From an uncultured Pelagibacteraceae bacterium (lineage in GTDB: Bacteria; Pseudomonadota; Alphaproteobacteria; Pelagibacterales; Pelagibacteraceae): a stretch of 39,945 bases of DNA. The notes below the pieces were generated by a model, which saw nothing but the letters and a program-made list of their open reading frames with translations, was not told where the DNA came from and ran no database searches. The stretch spans positions 1 to 39,945 of the forward strand of contig CACPEZ010000006.1 of assembly GCA_902633125.1 (NCBI GenBank). The letters are read 5' to 3'. The position numbers and the translations under genes are program-made. This document shows, in pieces, positions 8,616 to 21,461 of this stretch (the stretch's first letter is position 1; each line of letters opens with the position of its first letter).

Positions 8616-10015
8616 GATTCATAAAAATTTTATTACTAATATTATTTTCAATTAATATTCAGAATACATCTAACGCAGCAAATATGCCTGCATCTTTTGC
8701 AGATCTAGCTGAAAAATTAATGCCGTCAGTAGTAAATATCTCGACTACAACAACAGTAACCACAAGATCTAATCCATTCCCATTTGAATTTCCTCCAGGG
8801 TCTCCTTTTGAAGATATGTTCAAAGATTATGGAACTCCTCAAAAGAGACAGACAAGTGCCCTTGGATCAGGTTTTATTATCGATAAAAAAGGAATTGTTA
8901 TTACAAATAATCACGTGATACAGGGTGCAGAAGATGTTTTTGTTAGAGTAAATGGTGAAAAAAATATAAAGGCAAAAGTAATTGGAGCTGATCCTGGTAT
9001 GGATTTGGCAGTTCTTCAAATAGAGTCTGATCAGAAATTTATCCCAGTTAAATTTGGAGACTCTGATACTGCAAGAATTGGTGATTGGGTTATTGCAATT
9101 GGAAATCCATTTGGCTTAGGTGGAACGGTTACAGCAGGAATAATCTCTGCAAGAAACAGAAGTATCGGTCTTTCTAGATATGAAGACTACATTCAAACTG
9201 ATGCATCTATAAATCAAGGTAATTCCGGAGGTCCGTTGTTTAATATGAATGGAGATGTAGTTGGAATTAATACAGCAATATTAGGTCAATCAGGCTCAAT
9301 TGGAATTGGTTTTGCAATTCCTTCTAATAGTGCGCAAAAGGTAATTAATCAATTAATTGAATTTGGTGAAACTAAAAGAGGATGGTTAGGTGTAAGGATC
9401 CAAACAGTCACAAAAGATATTGCAGATGTTGAAAAATTAGATGAACCTAGAGGAGCACTTGTTGCTAGTGTAGCAGAAAATAGTCCATCAGATAAAGGTG
9501 GAATTAAAGCTGGAGACATAATTTTAGAATTTGATGGCAAAAAAATTAATGAAATGAGTGAGCTTCCGAGAATAGTTGCAGAAACTGAAGTTGGAAAAAA
9601 AGTAAAACTCAAAGTTTGGAGAAATAAACGTAAAATCACAAAAGAAATTATACTTGGAAGACTGGAGACATCAGAAGACTTTAAATCTCAAGGTTTAGTA
9701 ACTGAAAAACCTAAAGAAGATACAATAGAAGGATTGAAAATAAAAGTCAGATTGCTAAACAAAGATGATATCAAAGAAAGAAATTTACCAAAAAATACAA
9801 CAGGATTAGTTATCACTGAGATCGATAAAGATAGCCCGGTTAATTATCTTCAAGTAAATAATATTATTGTTGAAGCACAAAAGAAAAAGATTAATACCAT
9901 TGGAGATTTAGATAACATTGTAAAACTAGCTCTAAAAAGTAATGATAAAAGTTTACTTATCGCAATTTACAATAACAATAACCAAAGAAGATATATTGGT
10001 GTTAAACTAAATTAA
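8612..10015 (+). CDS. degQ: Periplasmic serine endoprotease, DegP/DegQ (HtrA) family
   Basis: This envelope protease/chaperone degrades misfolded periplasmic proteins. The chosen ATG at 8612 overlaps the preceding stop (ATGA) and gives a clean signal peptide, MRFIKILLLILFSINIQN followed by SNA. An in-frame GTG-type start 15 bases upstream is less likely. The catalytic triad is visible: His101 (NNHVIQG), Asp131 (GMDLAVL) and Ser205 (GNSGGPLF). Two PDZ domains follow: the first around 255-345 (RGWLGVRIQ, then GDIILEFDGKKI) and a more divergent C-terminal one. The total of 467 residues fits DegP/DegQ. Which paralogue it represents cannot be settled from sequence alone. Confidence 0.94.
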   Translation: MRFIKILLLILFSINIQNTSNAANMPASFADLAEKLMPSVVNISTTTTVTTRSNPFPFEFPPGSPFEDMFKDYGTPQKRQTSALGSGFIIDKKGIVITNNHVIQGAEDVFVRVNGEKNIKAKVIGADPGMDLAVLQIESDQKFIPVKFGDSDTARIGDWVIAIGNPFGLGGTVTAGIISARNRSIGLSRYEDYIQTDASINQGNSGGPLFNMNGDVVGINTAILGQSGSIGIGFAIPSNSAQKVINQLIEFGETKRGWLGVRIQTVTKDIADVEKLDEPRGALVASVAENSPSDKGGIKAGDIILEFDGKKINEMSELPRIVAETEVGKKVKLKVWRNKRKITKEIILGRLETSEDFKSQGLVTEKPKEDTIEGLKIKVRLLNKDDIKERNLPKNTTGLVITEIDKDSPVNYLQVNNIIVEAQKKKINTIGDLDNIVKLALKSNDKSLLIAIYNNNNQRRYIGVKLN

Positions 10016-10935
10016 TGGACCTAAAGTCCAAAATAATTCTTATTTCAGGACCAACAGCATCTGGAAAATCAAAATTCGCTATTCAACTTGCAAAAAAAAT
10101 TAATGGTGAAGTAATAAATGCAGATAGTATGCAAATATTTAAAGAATTAAAAATTCTTACGGCAAGACCCCAGCAAGATGATTTAAAAAATATAAAACAT
10201 CATTTATATGGATTTAAAAGTGTTAAGGATAATTATTCCACGGGAAATTGGCTAAAGGACGCCAAATTAAAAATTAATAATATTAAGAAGAAAAATAAAA
10301 CTCCAATTCTTGTTGGTGGCACAGGTTTATATTTTAAAGCGCTTATCGATGGTATTGTTAAAATTCCCGATATCCCACTCGCTATTCGAAATAGAATAAG
10401 AAAAAGACAGTCAAAAATAGGACAAATTAAATTTTATTCTGAACTTATTAAGCTAGACCCACTTTGCAAAAAAAAAATTAACAAAAATGATTCTCAAAGA
10501 TCAATAAGAGCATATGAAGTAAAAAAGTTTACAAATAAATCTTTGTTTGATTGGTACAGCGAAACATACTCTGATTTTAATCAGGACAGCTTTATAAAGC
10601 TACATATCGATTATCCTAGAGATAAGTTAATTGAGAGAATTTGCTTAAGAACAAATGAAATGTTAAGAGATGGAGCAATAAAAGAGGCTAAGAGGTTTTA
10701 TAAATTAAGACTAAATAAAGATTTATCATCTAATAAAGTTATTGGTCTAAGTGAGATTAAAGAATACTTAGACAAAAGAATAAATATCAATGAGCTGAAA
10801 GAAAAAATATCAATAAAAACAAGGCAATATGCTAAGAGACAGTCCACCTGGGCAAGAGGACAAATGTCTGATTGGCAAAAAATAAAATTTAATACTCTTA
10901 AATCATTTTTAAAAAAATTTCCTAAATCAGCATAG
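10015..10935 (+). CDS. miaA: tRNA dimethylallyltransferase
   Basis: It transfers the dimethylallyl group from DMAPP to A37 of tRNAs that read codons beginning with U, the first step toward ms2i6A. The P-loop GPTASGKS (12-19) and the following NADSMQIFKEL segment are standard for MiaA. VGGTGLYFKAL around 97-107 and the C-terminal RQYAKRQSTWARGQ are also characteristic. The protein has 306 residues, normal for the family. Its ATG shares one base with the degQ stop (TAATG), so it is likely translated from the same message as the hflK-degQ run. Confidence 0.95.
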   Translation: MDLKSKIILISGPTASGKSKFAIQLAKKINGEVINADSMQIFKELKILTARPQQDDLKNIKHHLYGFKSVKDNYSTGNWLKDAKLKINNIKKKNKTPILVGGTGLYFKALIDGIVKIPDIPLAIRNRIRKRQSKIGQIKFYSELIKLDPLCKKKINKNDSQRSIRAYEVKKFTNKSLFDWYSETYSDFNQDSFIKLHIDYPRDKLIERICLRTNEMLRDGAIKEAKRFYKLRLNKDLSSNKVIGLSEIKEYLDKRININELKEKISIKTRQYAKRQSTWARGQMSDWQKIKFNTLKSFLKKFPKSA

Positions 10936-10976
10936 ATTGCTTGACCTATTAGCACAACTTCAGCTAGATTGTCTGA

Positions 10977-12743
10977 ATGTCAAAATTATACTCAGGTGCT
11001 GAAATTGTATTTAAGTGTATGGAGGATCAAAACGTTGATCATATTTTTGGTTATCCAGGAGGTGCAGTCCTACCAATTTATGACGAATTACAGAATTTTA
11101 AATCAATCAAACATGTTTTGGTTAGACATGAACAAGGTGCTGGTCATGCAGCAGAAGGATATGCAAGATCATCAGGTAAACCTGGTGTTATTTTAGTAAC
11201 TTCAGGTCCAGGTGCAACAAATGTAGTTACAGCTTTGACAGATGCATATATGGATTCAATTCCATTAGTTTGTATTTCTGGACAAGTTCCCACTCATTTA
11301 ATTGGTACAGACGCATTTCAAGAATGTGATACAACTGGAATAACCAGACCTTGCACTAAACATAATTGGTTAGTCAAAGATATAAATGATTTAGCTAGTA
11401 CAATACATAAAGCTTTTGAAGTAGCAACTACTGGTAGGCCAGGACCAGTCTTAGTTGATATACCAAAAGATATTCAGTTTCAAAAAACAAAATATAACAG
11501 ACCAAAAAAAGAAAAAAAACTTAACGGTAAATCTCATAATCATTTTAATCAAAATAGTATTGATGAATTAATTGAATTAATGAGTAAATCGTCAAAACCT
11601 ATTTTTTATACTGGTGGTGGAGTAATTAATTCTGGACCTAAGGCTAGTGAACTTTTAAGAGAACTTGTTTATGCAACAGGCTTTCCTATTACATCAACAT
11701 TACAGGGATTAGGATCTTTCCCAGGTGATGATAATCAATTTTTGGGAATGTTGGGTATGCATGGAACCTATGAAGCTAATAATGCAATGCATGATTGTGA
11801 TTTAATGATTAATATTGGGGCACGTTTTGATGATAGGATAACAGGAAAAATAGATGAATTTTCACCAAAATCAAAAAAGGTTCATATTGATATTGATCCA
11901 TCATCTATTAATAAAAATGTTAAAGTTGATTTAGCTATTGTGGGAGATGTAAAAACTGTTCTTTCATCTACTTTGAAAAGTTTAAAACAAAAAAAATCAA
12001 AATTTTTAAAATCAAATAAACAAAAGACTTCTAAGTGGTGGGAAAAAATTCAAAAATGGAGGTCGGTTAGATCTTTAGATTATATAGGAAGCGAAGAGAC
12101 TATAAAACCTCAGTATGCGATTGAAAGATTATATGAATTAACTAAAGATAAAGATTCCTACATTACAACTGAGGTAGGACAGCATCAGATGTGGGCTGCA
12201 CAACATTATAAATTTAACAAACCAAATCGTTGGATGACATCTGGTGGTTTAGGTACAATGGGATATGGTTTACCAGCAGCAGTGGGTGTACAAGTTGCTC
12301 ATCCAAAAAAATTAGTTATTGATATTGCGGGAGAAGCATCAGTATTAATGACAATACAGGAAATGTCTACAGCTGTACAATACAACCTTCCAATTAAAAT
12401 ATTTATATTGAATAATCAATACATGGGTATGGTTAGACAATGGCAAGAACTATTACATGATAAAAACTATTCAGAAAGTTATACTGCTGCTTTACCAGAT
12501 TTTGTCAAATTAGCAGAAGCTTATAACTGCGTTGGTATACGAGCAAAAACTCCAGAAGAGTTAGACGATAAGATTATTGAAATGTTGAATACAGATAGAC
12601 CTGTAATATTTGATTGTATGGTTGATAAAGTAGAAAATTGTTTTCCAATGATACCATCAGGAAAGCCTCATAATCAGATGATTTTAGGACCCAAAGATCA
12701 AGAAAATAAGAAGATTACTGGCAAAGGTAAGTCCTTAGTTTAA
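10977..12743 (+). CDS. ilvB: Acetolactate synthase, large catalytic subunit
   Basis: This ThDP enzyme condenses two pyruvates (or pyruvate and 2-oxobutyrate) in valine/leucine/isoleucine synthesis. The protein has 588 residues in three domains: the N-terminal ThDP-pyrimidine domain with catalytic Glu52 (VRHEQGAGHAAEGYA), the central FAD-like domain, and the C-terminal ThDP-diphosphate domain. In that last domain the Mg/ThDP motif reads AGEAS...LNNQYMGM (Glu453 to Asn480), with Glu where many homologues have Asp. ilvH begins in the overlapping TAATG, so both subunits are made together. The 41-bp gap after miaA shows no attenuator-like hairpin. Confidence 0.96.
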   Translation: MSKLYSGAEIVFKCMEDQNVDHIFGYPGGAVLPIYDELQNFKSIKHVLVRHEQGAGHAAEGYARSSGKPGVILVTSGPGATNVVTALTDAYMDSIPLVCISGQVPTHLIGTDAFQECDTTGITRPCTKHNWLVKDINDLASTIHKAFEVATTGRPGPVLVDIPKDIQFQKTKYNRPKKEKKLNGKSHNHFNQNSIDELIELMSKSSKPIFYTGGGVINSGPKASELLRELVYATGFPITSTLQGLGSFPGDDNQFLGMLGMHGTYEANNAMHDCDLMINIGARFDDRITGKIDEFSPKSKKVHIDIDPSSINKNVKVDLAIVGDVKTVLSSTLKSLKQKKSKFLKSNKQKTSKWWEKIQKWRSVRSLDYIGSEETIKPQYAIERLYELTKDKDSYITTEVGQHQMWAAQHYKFNKPNRWMTSGGLGTMGYGLPAAVGVQVAHPKKLVIDIAGEASVLMTIQEMSTAVQYNLPIKIFILNNQYMGMVRQWQELLHDKNYSESYTAALPDFVKLAEAYNCVGIRAKTPEELDDKIIEMLNTDRPVIFDCMVDKVENCFPMIPSGKPHNQMILGPKDQENKKITGKGKSLV

Positions 12744-13291
12744 TGCCTAATTCAAAATCAGCGTATAGTTTTTCAAATAAAAAAGAAAAATTTGATACAC
12801 ACATCATAGTCGTTTGGGTCGACAATGAAGCTGGTGTATTAGCTAGAGTAGTCGGTCTATTTTCTGGTAGAGGTTATAATATCGAATCTTTAGCAGTTGC
12901 CCAAGTTGATGAAAAGTTAAAGATATCAAGGATAACAATTGTAACTACAGGAACACCACAAGTTGTTAATCAAATTAAACTTCAATTAAGAAAACTTGTT
13001 CCTGTTCATAAGGTTGCAGATTTTAAAAGAGAAGATAAAGCAGTCATTTTTAAGGAGATGGCGTTATTTAAAATTGTTGGTCCAAAAAATAAATTAGAGG
13101 GTGCATTGAAAGCTTGTAAAAAATATAATCCTGTATTACTAGACAAAACAAAAAAATCGAATGTTATTCAAATAACAGCCTTAAGACGAGAAATAGACAA
13201 AATGTCAAAGGATTTAAAAAAATTTGGATTGGTGAGTGTTTCAAGAACAGGAGCCGTAGCTATGACAAGAGGTGCAGATATATTTAAATAA
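12743..13291 (+). CDS. ilvH: Acetolactate synthase, small regulatory subunit
   Basis: This subunit activates IlvB and makes it sensitive to valine feedback. An ACT domain lies at roughly residues 18-90 (HIIVVWVDNEAGVLARVVGL, then FSGRGYNIESL), followed by the C-terminal small-subunit domain ending SRTGAVAMTRG. The protein has 182 residues, slightly longer than most because of a 17-residue polar N-terminal tail. The ATG overlaps the ilvB stop by one base, indicating translational coupling and near-equal production. Confidence 0.95.
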   Translation: MPNSKSAYSFSNKKEKFDTHIIVVWVDNEAGVLARVVGLFSGRGYNIESLAVAQVDEKLKISRITIVTTGTPQVVNQIKLQLRKLVPVHKVADFKREDKAVIFKEMALFKIVGPKNKLEGALKACKKYNPVLLDKTKKSNVIQITALRREIDKMSKDLKKFGLVSVSRTGAVAMTRGADIFK

Positions 13292-14332
<1,041 letters not shown>

Positions 14333-14345
14333 CTTGATGTTAAAA

Positions 14346-14363
14346 TTGGGTTAATTATCCCAA
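14346..14363 (+). terminator. Weak hairpin between ilvC and leuA, terminator or attenuator candidate
   Basis: TTGGG (14346-14350) and CCCAA (14359-14363) can pair around an 8-base loop, followed by ATTATTTTG. Five base pairs and an imperfect T-run make only a weak intrinsic terminator. A five-codon frame MLKLG (14337-14354), with two Leu codons, ends inside the first arm. Confidence 0.3.
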
Positions 14364-14384
14364 ATTATTTTGCAATCTGAGCGA

Positions 14385-14401
14385 GAGCATGTATTATGCT
14401 C
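14385..14401 (+). promoter_or_regulatory. Perfect short inverted repeat at the leuA start region
   Basis: GAGCAT (14385-14390) and ATGCTC (14396-14401) form a perfect 6-bp stem with loop GTATT. The 3' arm contains the first possible in-frame ATG (14396), so pairing would hide that codon and leave the ATG at 14417 as the start. Function is unproven. Confidence 0.35.
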
Positions 14402-14416
14402 AGGCTAAAAAATACA

Positions 14417-17027
<2,611 letters not shown>

Positions 17028-17032
17028 ATATT

Positions 17033-17869
17033 ATGTCAACAGAATCGAGTAGAGACGATTTTATTATTGCTATTCGTTCAGCATTTCTAAAAAAAGGAAA
17101 TAGACAAAAATTTTCATTATTCACTCTATTAATTATATCTATTCTGGTTTTATCATTAGAGTATTTTAAAACCGGCCCAGTTAATCAATTCAGATCTATC
17201 ACAAAGGATATAATATTTAGAGGTTCATATGTTGTGTCAAGTCCATTCAAATATGTAAAAGACAAATACTATCTATTTCAAGATCATATGAGCATGTATG
17301 AAGAATTTTCAGACTTAAAAATTAAGGATCTTGACCTTGACTCACTGAGAAAAGAAGTTGATTTTTATAAATCAGAAAATGCTCTCTTAAAAAAATTGAT
17401 AGAAGAAAGAGATCTTTTTTCCAAAGAGTATATGTTAACAAAGATTTTATTAGACAAACAAAGTCCGTATTTAAAGTCTTTGATAATTAATAAAGGTCAA
17501 AAAAATGGAGTTAAATTAGGATCAGCTGTTAAAGATCGATTATATTACATTGGAAAGGTTGTAAATGTTAACTTTTTAAGCTCTAGAGTATTACTGGCTA
17601 ATGATCTTAATAGTAAAATCCCAATCATTATTGAGCCAAGTGGCATCAATGCAATACTCTCAGGAAATGGAAATGATGAATATGCAGAACTAGAGTACCT
17701 ACCGAAAGACAATGAAATAAAAGAGAATGAAATTGTATATACTTCAGGTTCAGATGGCACAATTCCAGCATCAATTCCTGTTGGAAAAATAATAATTAAA
17801 GATAATAAAAAGTATGTAAAGTTTTTTAGCAACTTAAATCAACTAAATTATGTACAGGTAAATAAGTAA
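17033..17869 (+). CDS. mreC: Rod-shape-determining protein MreC
   Basis: This bitopic periplasmic protein bridges MreB/MreD to PBP2. The protein has 278 residues with a cytoplasmic N-terminus, one membrane helix (about 27-45), a coiled-coil segment (about 85-130, LRKEVDFYKSENALLKKLIE) and a beta-rich C-terminal domain (VNFLSSRVLLANDLNSKIPI). All match MreC. It lies 5 bp after mreB and one base before mreD. Confidence 0.93.
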   Translation: MSTESSRDDFIIAIRSAFLKKGNRQKFSLFTLLIISILVLSLEYFKTGPVNQFRSITKDIIFRGSYVVSSPFKYVKDKYYLFQDHMSMYEEFSDLKIKDLDLDSLRKEVDFYKSENALLKKLIEERDLFSKEYMLTKILLDKQSPYLKSLIINKGQKNGVKLGSAVKDRLYYIGKVVNVNFLSSRVLLANDLNSKIPIIIEPSGINAILSGNGNDEYAELEYLPKDNEIKENEIVYTSGSDGTIPASIPVGKIIIKDNKKYVKFFSNLNQLNYVQVNK

Positions 17870-17870
17870 A

Positions 17871-18392
17871 ATGGCTAGAGGAGATACAAAATTTTATCAA
17901 TTTTTGTTAAATGGTTTTCCAATTATTTTATTATTTTTCTTTGCTTTGACAGGTTATTCATTTTCATTTAACATATTTAAAATAAATATATCTTTTAATT
18001 TTATTCACTTAATTGTTTTTTATTGGGTTTTAAGGAAACCGGAAATGCTTGGTTATGGCCTTATTTTTTTTGCAGGTGTAATTAATGATGTTGTACAAAA
18101 CCTACCAATTGGAGTTTCATCAATAAATTATCTTTTACTATGTGTCATCGCATCTTTTTTTAGGACTAGAACTTTAGTTCCTAATCTAATTTATGATTGG
18201 ATACTATTCTTTGTCGCAATATTAATTATAAGCTCAATTCATTTTACAGTAATTGCAATTTTTTTTGATGGAAGTATTAGTTATGGGGCTTTAATGTCAA
18301 CGGCCTTTTTTTCATTTTTAATTTATCCAGCAGTTGCAAAATTATTCAATCAAATTTATTTATTAGGTTTAAAGCAAGAAAATGTTGAATAG
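17871..18392 (+). CDS. mreD: Rod-shape-determining protein MreD
   Basis: This is a small integral membrane protein of 173 residues with about five or six hydrophobic helices. The family-typical segment GLIFFAGVINDVVQNLPIG lies near residues 63-81. MreD is poorly conserved in sequence, so the identification rests on the membrane pattern, length and position between mreC and mrdA. Its 3' end overlaps the mrdA start by 11 bp. Confidence 0.9.
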   Translation: MARGDTKFYQFLLNGFPIILLFFFALTGYSFSFNIFKINISFNFIHLIVFYWVLRKPEMLGYGLIFFAGVINDVVQNLPIGVSSINYLLLCVIASFFRTRTLVPNLIYDWILFFVAILIISSIHFTVIAIFFDGSISYGALMSTAFFSFLIYPAVAKLFNQIYLLGLKQENVE

Positions 18393-20331
18393 AGGGAGAA
18401 ATATAGAGAAAGGCAGAGTTATAACAAGGAGGATGTTTATACTGGCTGCAGCAAAAATATTACTCTTTGCAGGTATTTCATCAAGATTATATAATTTACA
18501 AATTTCTGATAGAGAAAAATACGAAATTTTATCTGATAAAAATAGAATACGTGAATGGAAAACTCCCCCTCAGAGGGGAATAATTGTAGATAACTTTAAC
18601 AAAGTACTAGCAAGCAACGATAGAGTTTTTCAGCTTCACTTAATATTAGATGAAATTAGTGATTTTGATGTAACAATATTTAAAATTAAAAATATAATCG
18701 GATTAGATCAGTTTCAAATTAAAAAATTATATAAAAAGAAGGACAGATTAAAACCTTGGGATACTTTGGTAGTTTCGGATAATTTAACTTGGGAACAATT
18801 CTCAAAAATTAATTTATATCTACATGAATTAGAGGGAGCCAAACCTGTATTATCGACATCTAGGTACTACCCTTATGCAAATGATCTAGTTCACATAGTT
18901 GGTTATGTAGGTGATGCTAGTCCAAAAGATCTTGAAAAACCAGAGATAAAAGAAAATTTTGTTCCTGGTCTAAAAGTTGGAAAATATGGAATAGAAAATT
19001 CACAAGAGAAAATGTTAATAGGTAACTACGGTATAAAAAGATATGAAGTTAATGCATCTGGAAAAAGAATAAGCCAGATAGACTATATTAAAGAAAGACA
19101 AGGTAATAAAGTTAACTTAACTATAGATATAGAAATTCAAAAATATGCCCAAGAGCTGCTTAAAGGAAAAGCAGGTTCAATATGCGCAATGGACATTTAT
19201 ACTGGAGAAGTTGTTGCAATGGCATCATCACCAACCTATGATCCAAATAAATTTACACACGGAATTAATCAAAAAGACTGGCAAGAAATTAGAAATAATC
19301 CTCTAAAACCATTGATAAATAAGTCTATTGCAGGGCTTTATTCTCCTGGTTCAACTTTTAAGCCATTAGTTGCTCTAGCAGCTCTTGAATATGGAATATT
19401 AGATCCAAATAAAACAATAAGATGCAAAGGTCATAAGCATCCATATGAACTATATGGAGTTAAATATCATTGTTGGAAAAAAGAAGGTCATGGTTACATG
19501 AAGTTAAGAAATGCTATCAAACAATCTTGTGACATTTACTTTTATGAAATGGCAAGATTACTTGGGGTTGATAAATTATCAATAATTGCAAAAAGATATG
19601 GTCTTGGGACTAATGTGCTTGGTGAGACTTACAATGATGAAAAAAGTGGTTTGGTTCCTGATACAAAATGGAAAAGACGTGCATTAGAGCAAAGTTGGTA
19701 CTTAGGAGAAACTGTAATCAACGGTATAGGACAAGGCTATATTCAAACAACTCCTCTTCAACTTTGTCTGATGACTGCTCAAATCGCAAATGGAGGATAT
19801 AAAATAAAACCTCACATCATAAAAGACGAGTCTATAAATTATAAGGGTGTAATAAGTAAAATTAAATTGGATCAATCAAATTTTCCTTTGCATGAAAGAA
19901 ATTATTTAGATGACATAAATGTTGAATATTATCAGAGAATGTATCACAAAAAGTCTAACATAAATTTTGTTTTAGATGCAATGTTTGGTTCTACAAATGA
20001 ACAATACGGAACATCATATAAATCTCGTTATGAAAATCCAAAGTATCAATTTGCAGGTAAAACTGGAACTTCGCAGGTTAGAAGAATAACTGATCTTGAT
20101 AGAGAATTAGATTTAGATACTGAACAAATTGAATACAAAAAAAGAGACCATGCATTGTATATTGCTTTTGCGCCATATAAGGACCCACGATATGCAATAA
20201 GTGTTATTATTGAACATGGAGGCTCCGGAAGTAAAGCAGCTGCACCAATCGCAAGTAAATTGATTAAAAGAATTATTGATAGGCATAAATTAAGAGAACA
20301 ATTTAACAATGGAAATACAAGTTTAGCATAA
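18382..20331 (+). CDS. mrdA: Penicillin-binding protein 2, elongation transpeptidase
   Basis: This class B PBP cross-links peptidoglycan during cell elongation. The protein has 649 residues with one N-terminal membrane anchor (about 18-38), a dimerisation/pedestal domain (PPQRGIIVDNFNKVLASND), then the transpeptidase. The active-site motifs are S324-T-F-K327, S382-C-D384 and K560-T-G562. The second motif is S-x-D rather than the more common S-x-N. The ATG lies inside mreD (11-bp overlap), and the TAATG junction leads straight into rodA. Confidence 0.95.
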   Translation: MLNRGRNIEKGRVITRRMFILAAAKILLFAGISSRLYNLQISDREKYEILSDKNRIREWKTPPQRGIIVDNFNKVLASNDRVFQLHLILDEISDFDVTIFKIKNIIGLDQFQIKKLYKKKDRLKPWDTLVVSDNLTWEQFSKINLYLHELEGAKPVLSTSRYYPYANDLVHIVGYVGDASPKDLEKPEIKENFVPGLKVGKYGIENSQEKMLIGNYGIKRYEVNASGKRISQIDYIKERQGNKVNLTIDIEIQKYAQELLKGKAGSICAMDIYTGEVVAMASSPTYDPNKFTHGINQKDWQEIRNNPLKPLINKSIAGLYSPGSTFKPLVALAALEYGILDPNKTIRCKGHKHPYELYGVKYHCWKKEGHGYMKLRNAIKQSCDIYFYEMARLLGVDKLSIIAKRYGLGTNVLGETYNDEKSGLVPDTKWKRRALEQSWYLGETVINGIGQGYIQTTPLQLCLMTAQIANGGYKIKPHIIKDESINYKGVISKIKLDQSNFPLHERNYLDDINVEYYQRMYHKKSNINFVLDAMFGSTNEQYGTSYKSRYENPKYQFAGKTGTSQVRRITDLDRELDLDTEQIEYKKRDHALYIAFAPYKDPRYAISVIIEHGGSGSKAAAPIASKLIKRIIDRHKLREQFNNGNTSLA

Positions 20332-21461
20332 TGTTAAGAGAGAGAATACAAGCTAGCAACTATAGTTTTTTAGATAAATTAAGATCTATTGATTATTTAT
20401 TAATATTATTAATCATTTCCATAGGATCAATTAGTGTATTTGCAATTTACTCTACAGAAGGAGGAAAATTTTCTTTTTACACAAAAAATCATATAATTAG
20501 GTTATCTGTATTTTTCAGTTTATTTTTAGTTTTATCTTTTGTTAGAGTTTCAACATGGTATAAAAATGCTTACTTATTTTATATTGTTGGTCTAATTTTA
20601 TTAATAACAGTTTTATTTTTTGGAATTTCAGCATCTGGTGCAACAAGATGGATAAACTTATATTTTTTGAACTTACAACCATCAGAATTAATGAAGATTG
20701 CTGTAATAATATGTTTTGCAAGATATTATCATAGAATTCAAAGTTCAGACATTCAAAGCTATAAATTTTTAATTCAACCAATTATTCTCTTAATAATTCC
20801 ATGTTACCTTGTTATTCAACAACCTGATTTAGGAACTTCTATTTTAATTGCAGGAAGTGGTATTGCTATAATATGGCTCGCAGGATTAAATATTAAATAC
20901 TTTGTTTACTCAGGATTATTGTTATTAGTCTCATTACCTTTTGCCATATCTATTTTAAAACCTTATCAAAAATCAAGAATTCTAACTTTCTTTAATCCAG
21001 ATAGAGATCCTTTAGGAGCTGGATATCAAATAATTCAATCTAAAATAGCCATTGGATCTGGTGGCTTTTTTGGAAAAGGATATTTAAAAGGAACTCAAAG
21101 TTATCTAGAATTTTTACCTGAAAAACATACCGATTTTATATTTACACTTTTCTCAGAAGAGTTTGGGTTTCTTGGGTCAATTATACTTTTATTTTTATAC
21201 ATACTATTAATTTATAGAATAATAAATGTTGGACTAGTCTCAAGGAGCTTCTTTGCAAAATTATACTGTTTTGGTTTTGCTACAGCAATTTTTTTATATG
21301 TATTTGTTAATATAGCAATGGTCTTAGGAATGTTACCAATTGTTGGTGCACCATTACCTATAATGTCTTATGGTGGATCATCATTATTATCTATTATGTT
21401 GGGATTGAGTATTGTTATGAGTTGTAAAATATATAATCAGGAACAAATATCAGTTTATTAG
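20331..21461 (+). CDS. rodA: Rod-shape glycosyltransferase RodA (SEDS family)
   Basis: RodA polymerises glycan strands with PBP2. The 376-residue protein has about ten membrane helices and SEDS signatures: GATRWINLYFLNLQPSELMK, QQPDLGTS, the long loop ending FLPEKHTDFIF, and a C-terminal GAPLPIMSYGGSS. The gene is fully coupled to mrdA by a one-base overlap. The stop at 21461 touches the stop of the convergent phosphatase gene at 21462, with no spacer or terminator. Confidence 0.96.
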   Translation: MLRERIQASNYSFLDKLRSIDYLLILLIISIGSISVFAIYSTEGGKFSFYTKNHIIRLSVFFSLFLVLSFVRVSTWYKNAYLFYIVGLILLITVLFFGISASGATRWINLYFLNLQPSELMKIAVIICFARYYHRIQSSDIQSYKFLIQPIILLIIPCYLVIQQPDLGTSILIAGSGIAIIWLAGLNIKYFVYSGLLLLVSLPFAISILKPYQKSRILTFFNPDRDPLGAGYQIIQSKIAIGSGGFFGKGYLKGTQSYLEFLPEKHTDFIFTLFSEEFGFLGSIILLFLYILLIYRIINVGLVSRSFFAKLYCFGFATAIFLYVFVNIAMVLGMLPIVGAPLPIMSYGGSSLLSIMLGLSIVMSCKIYNQEQISVY

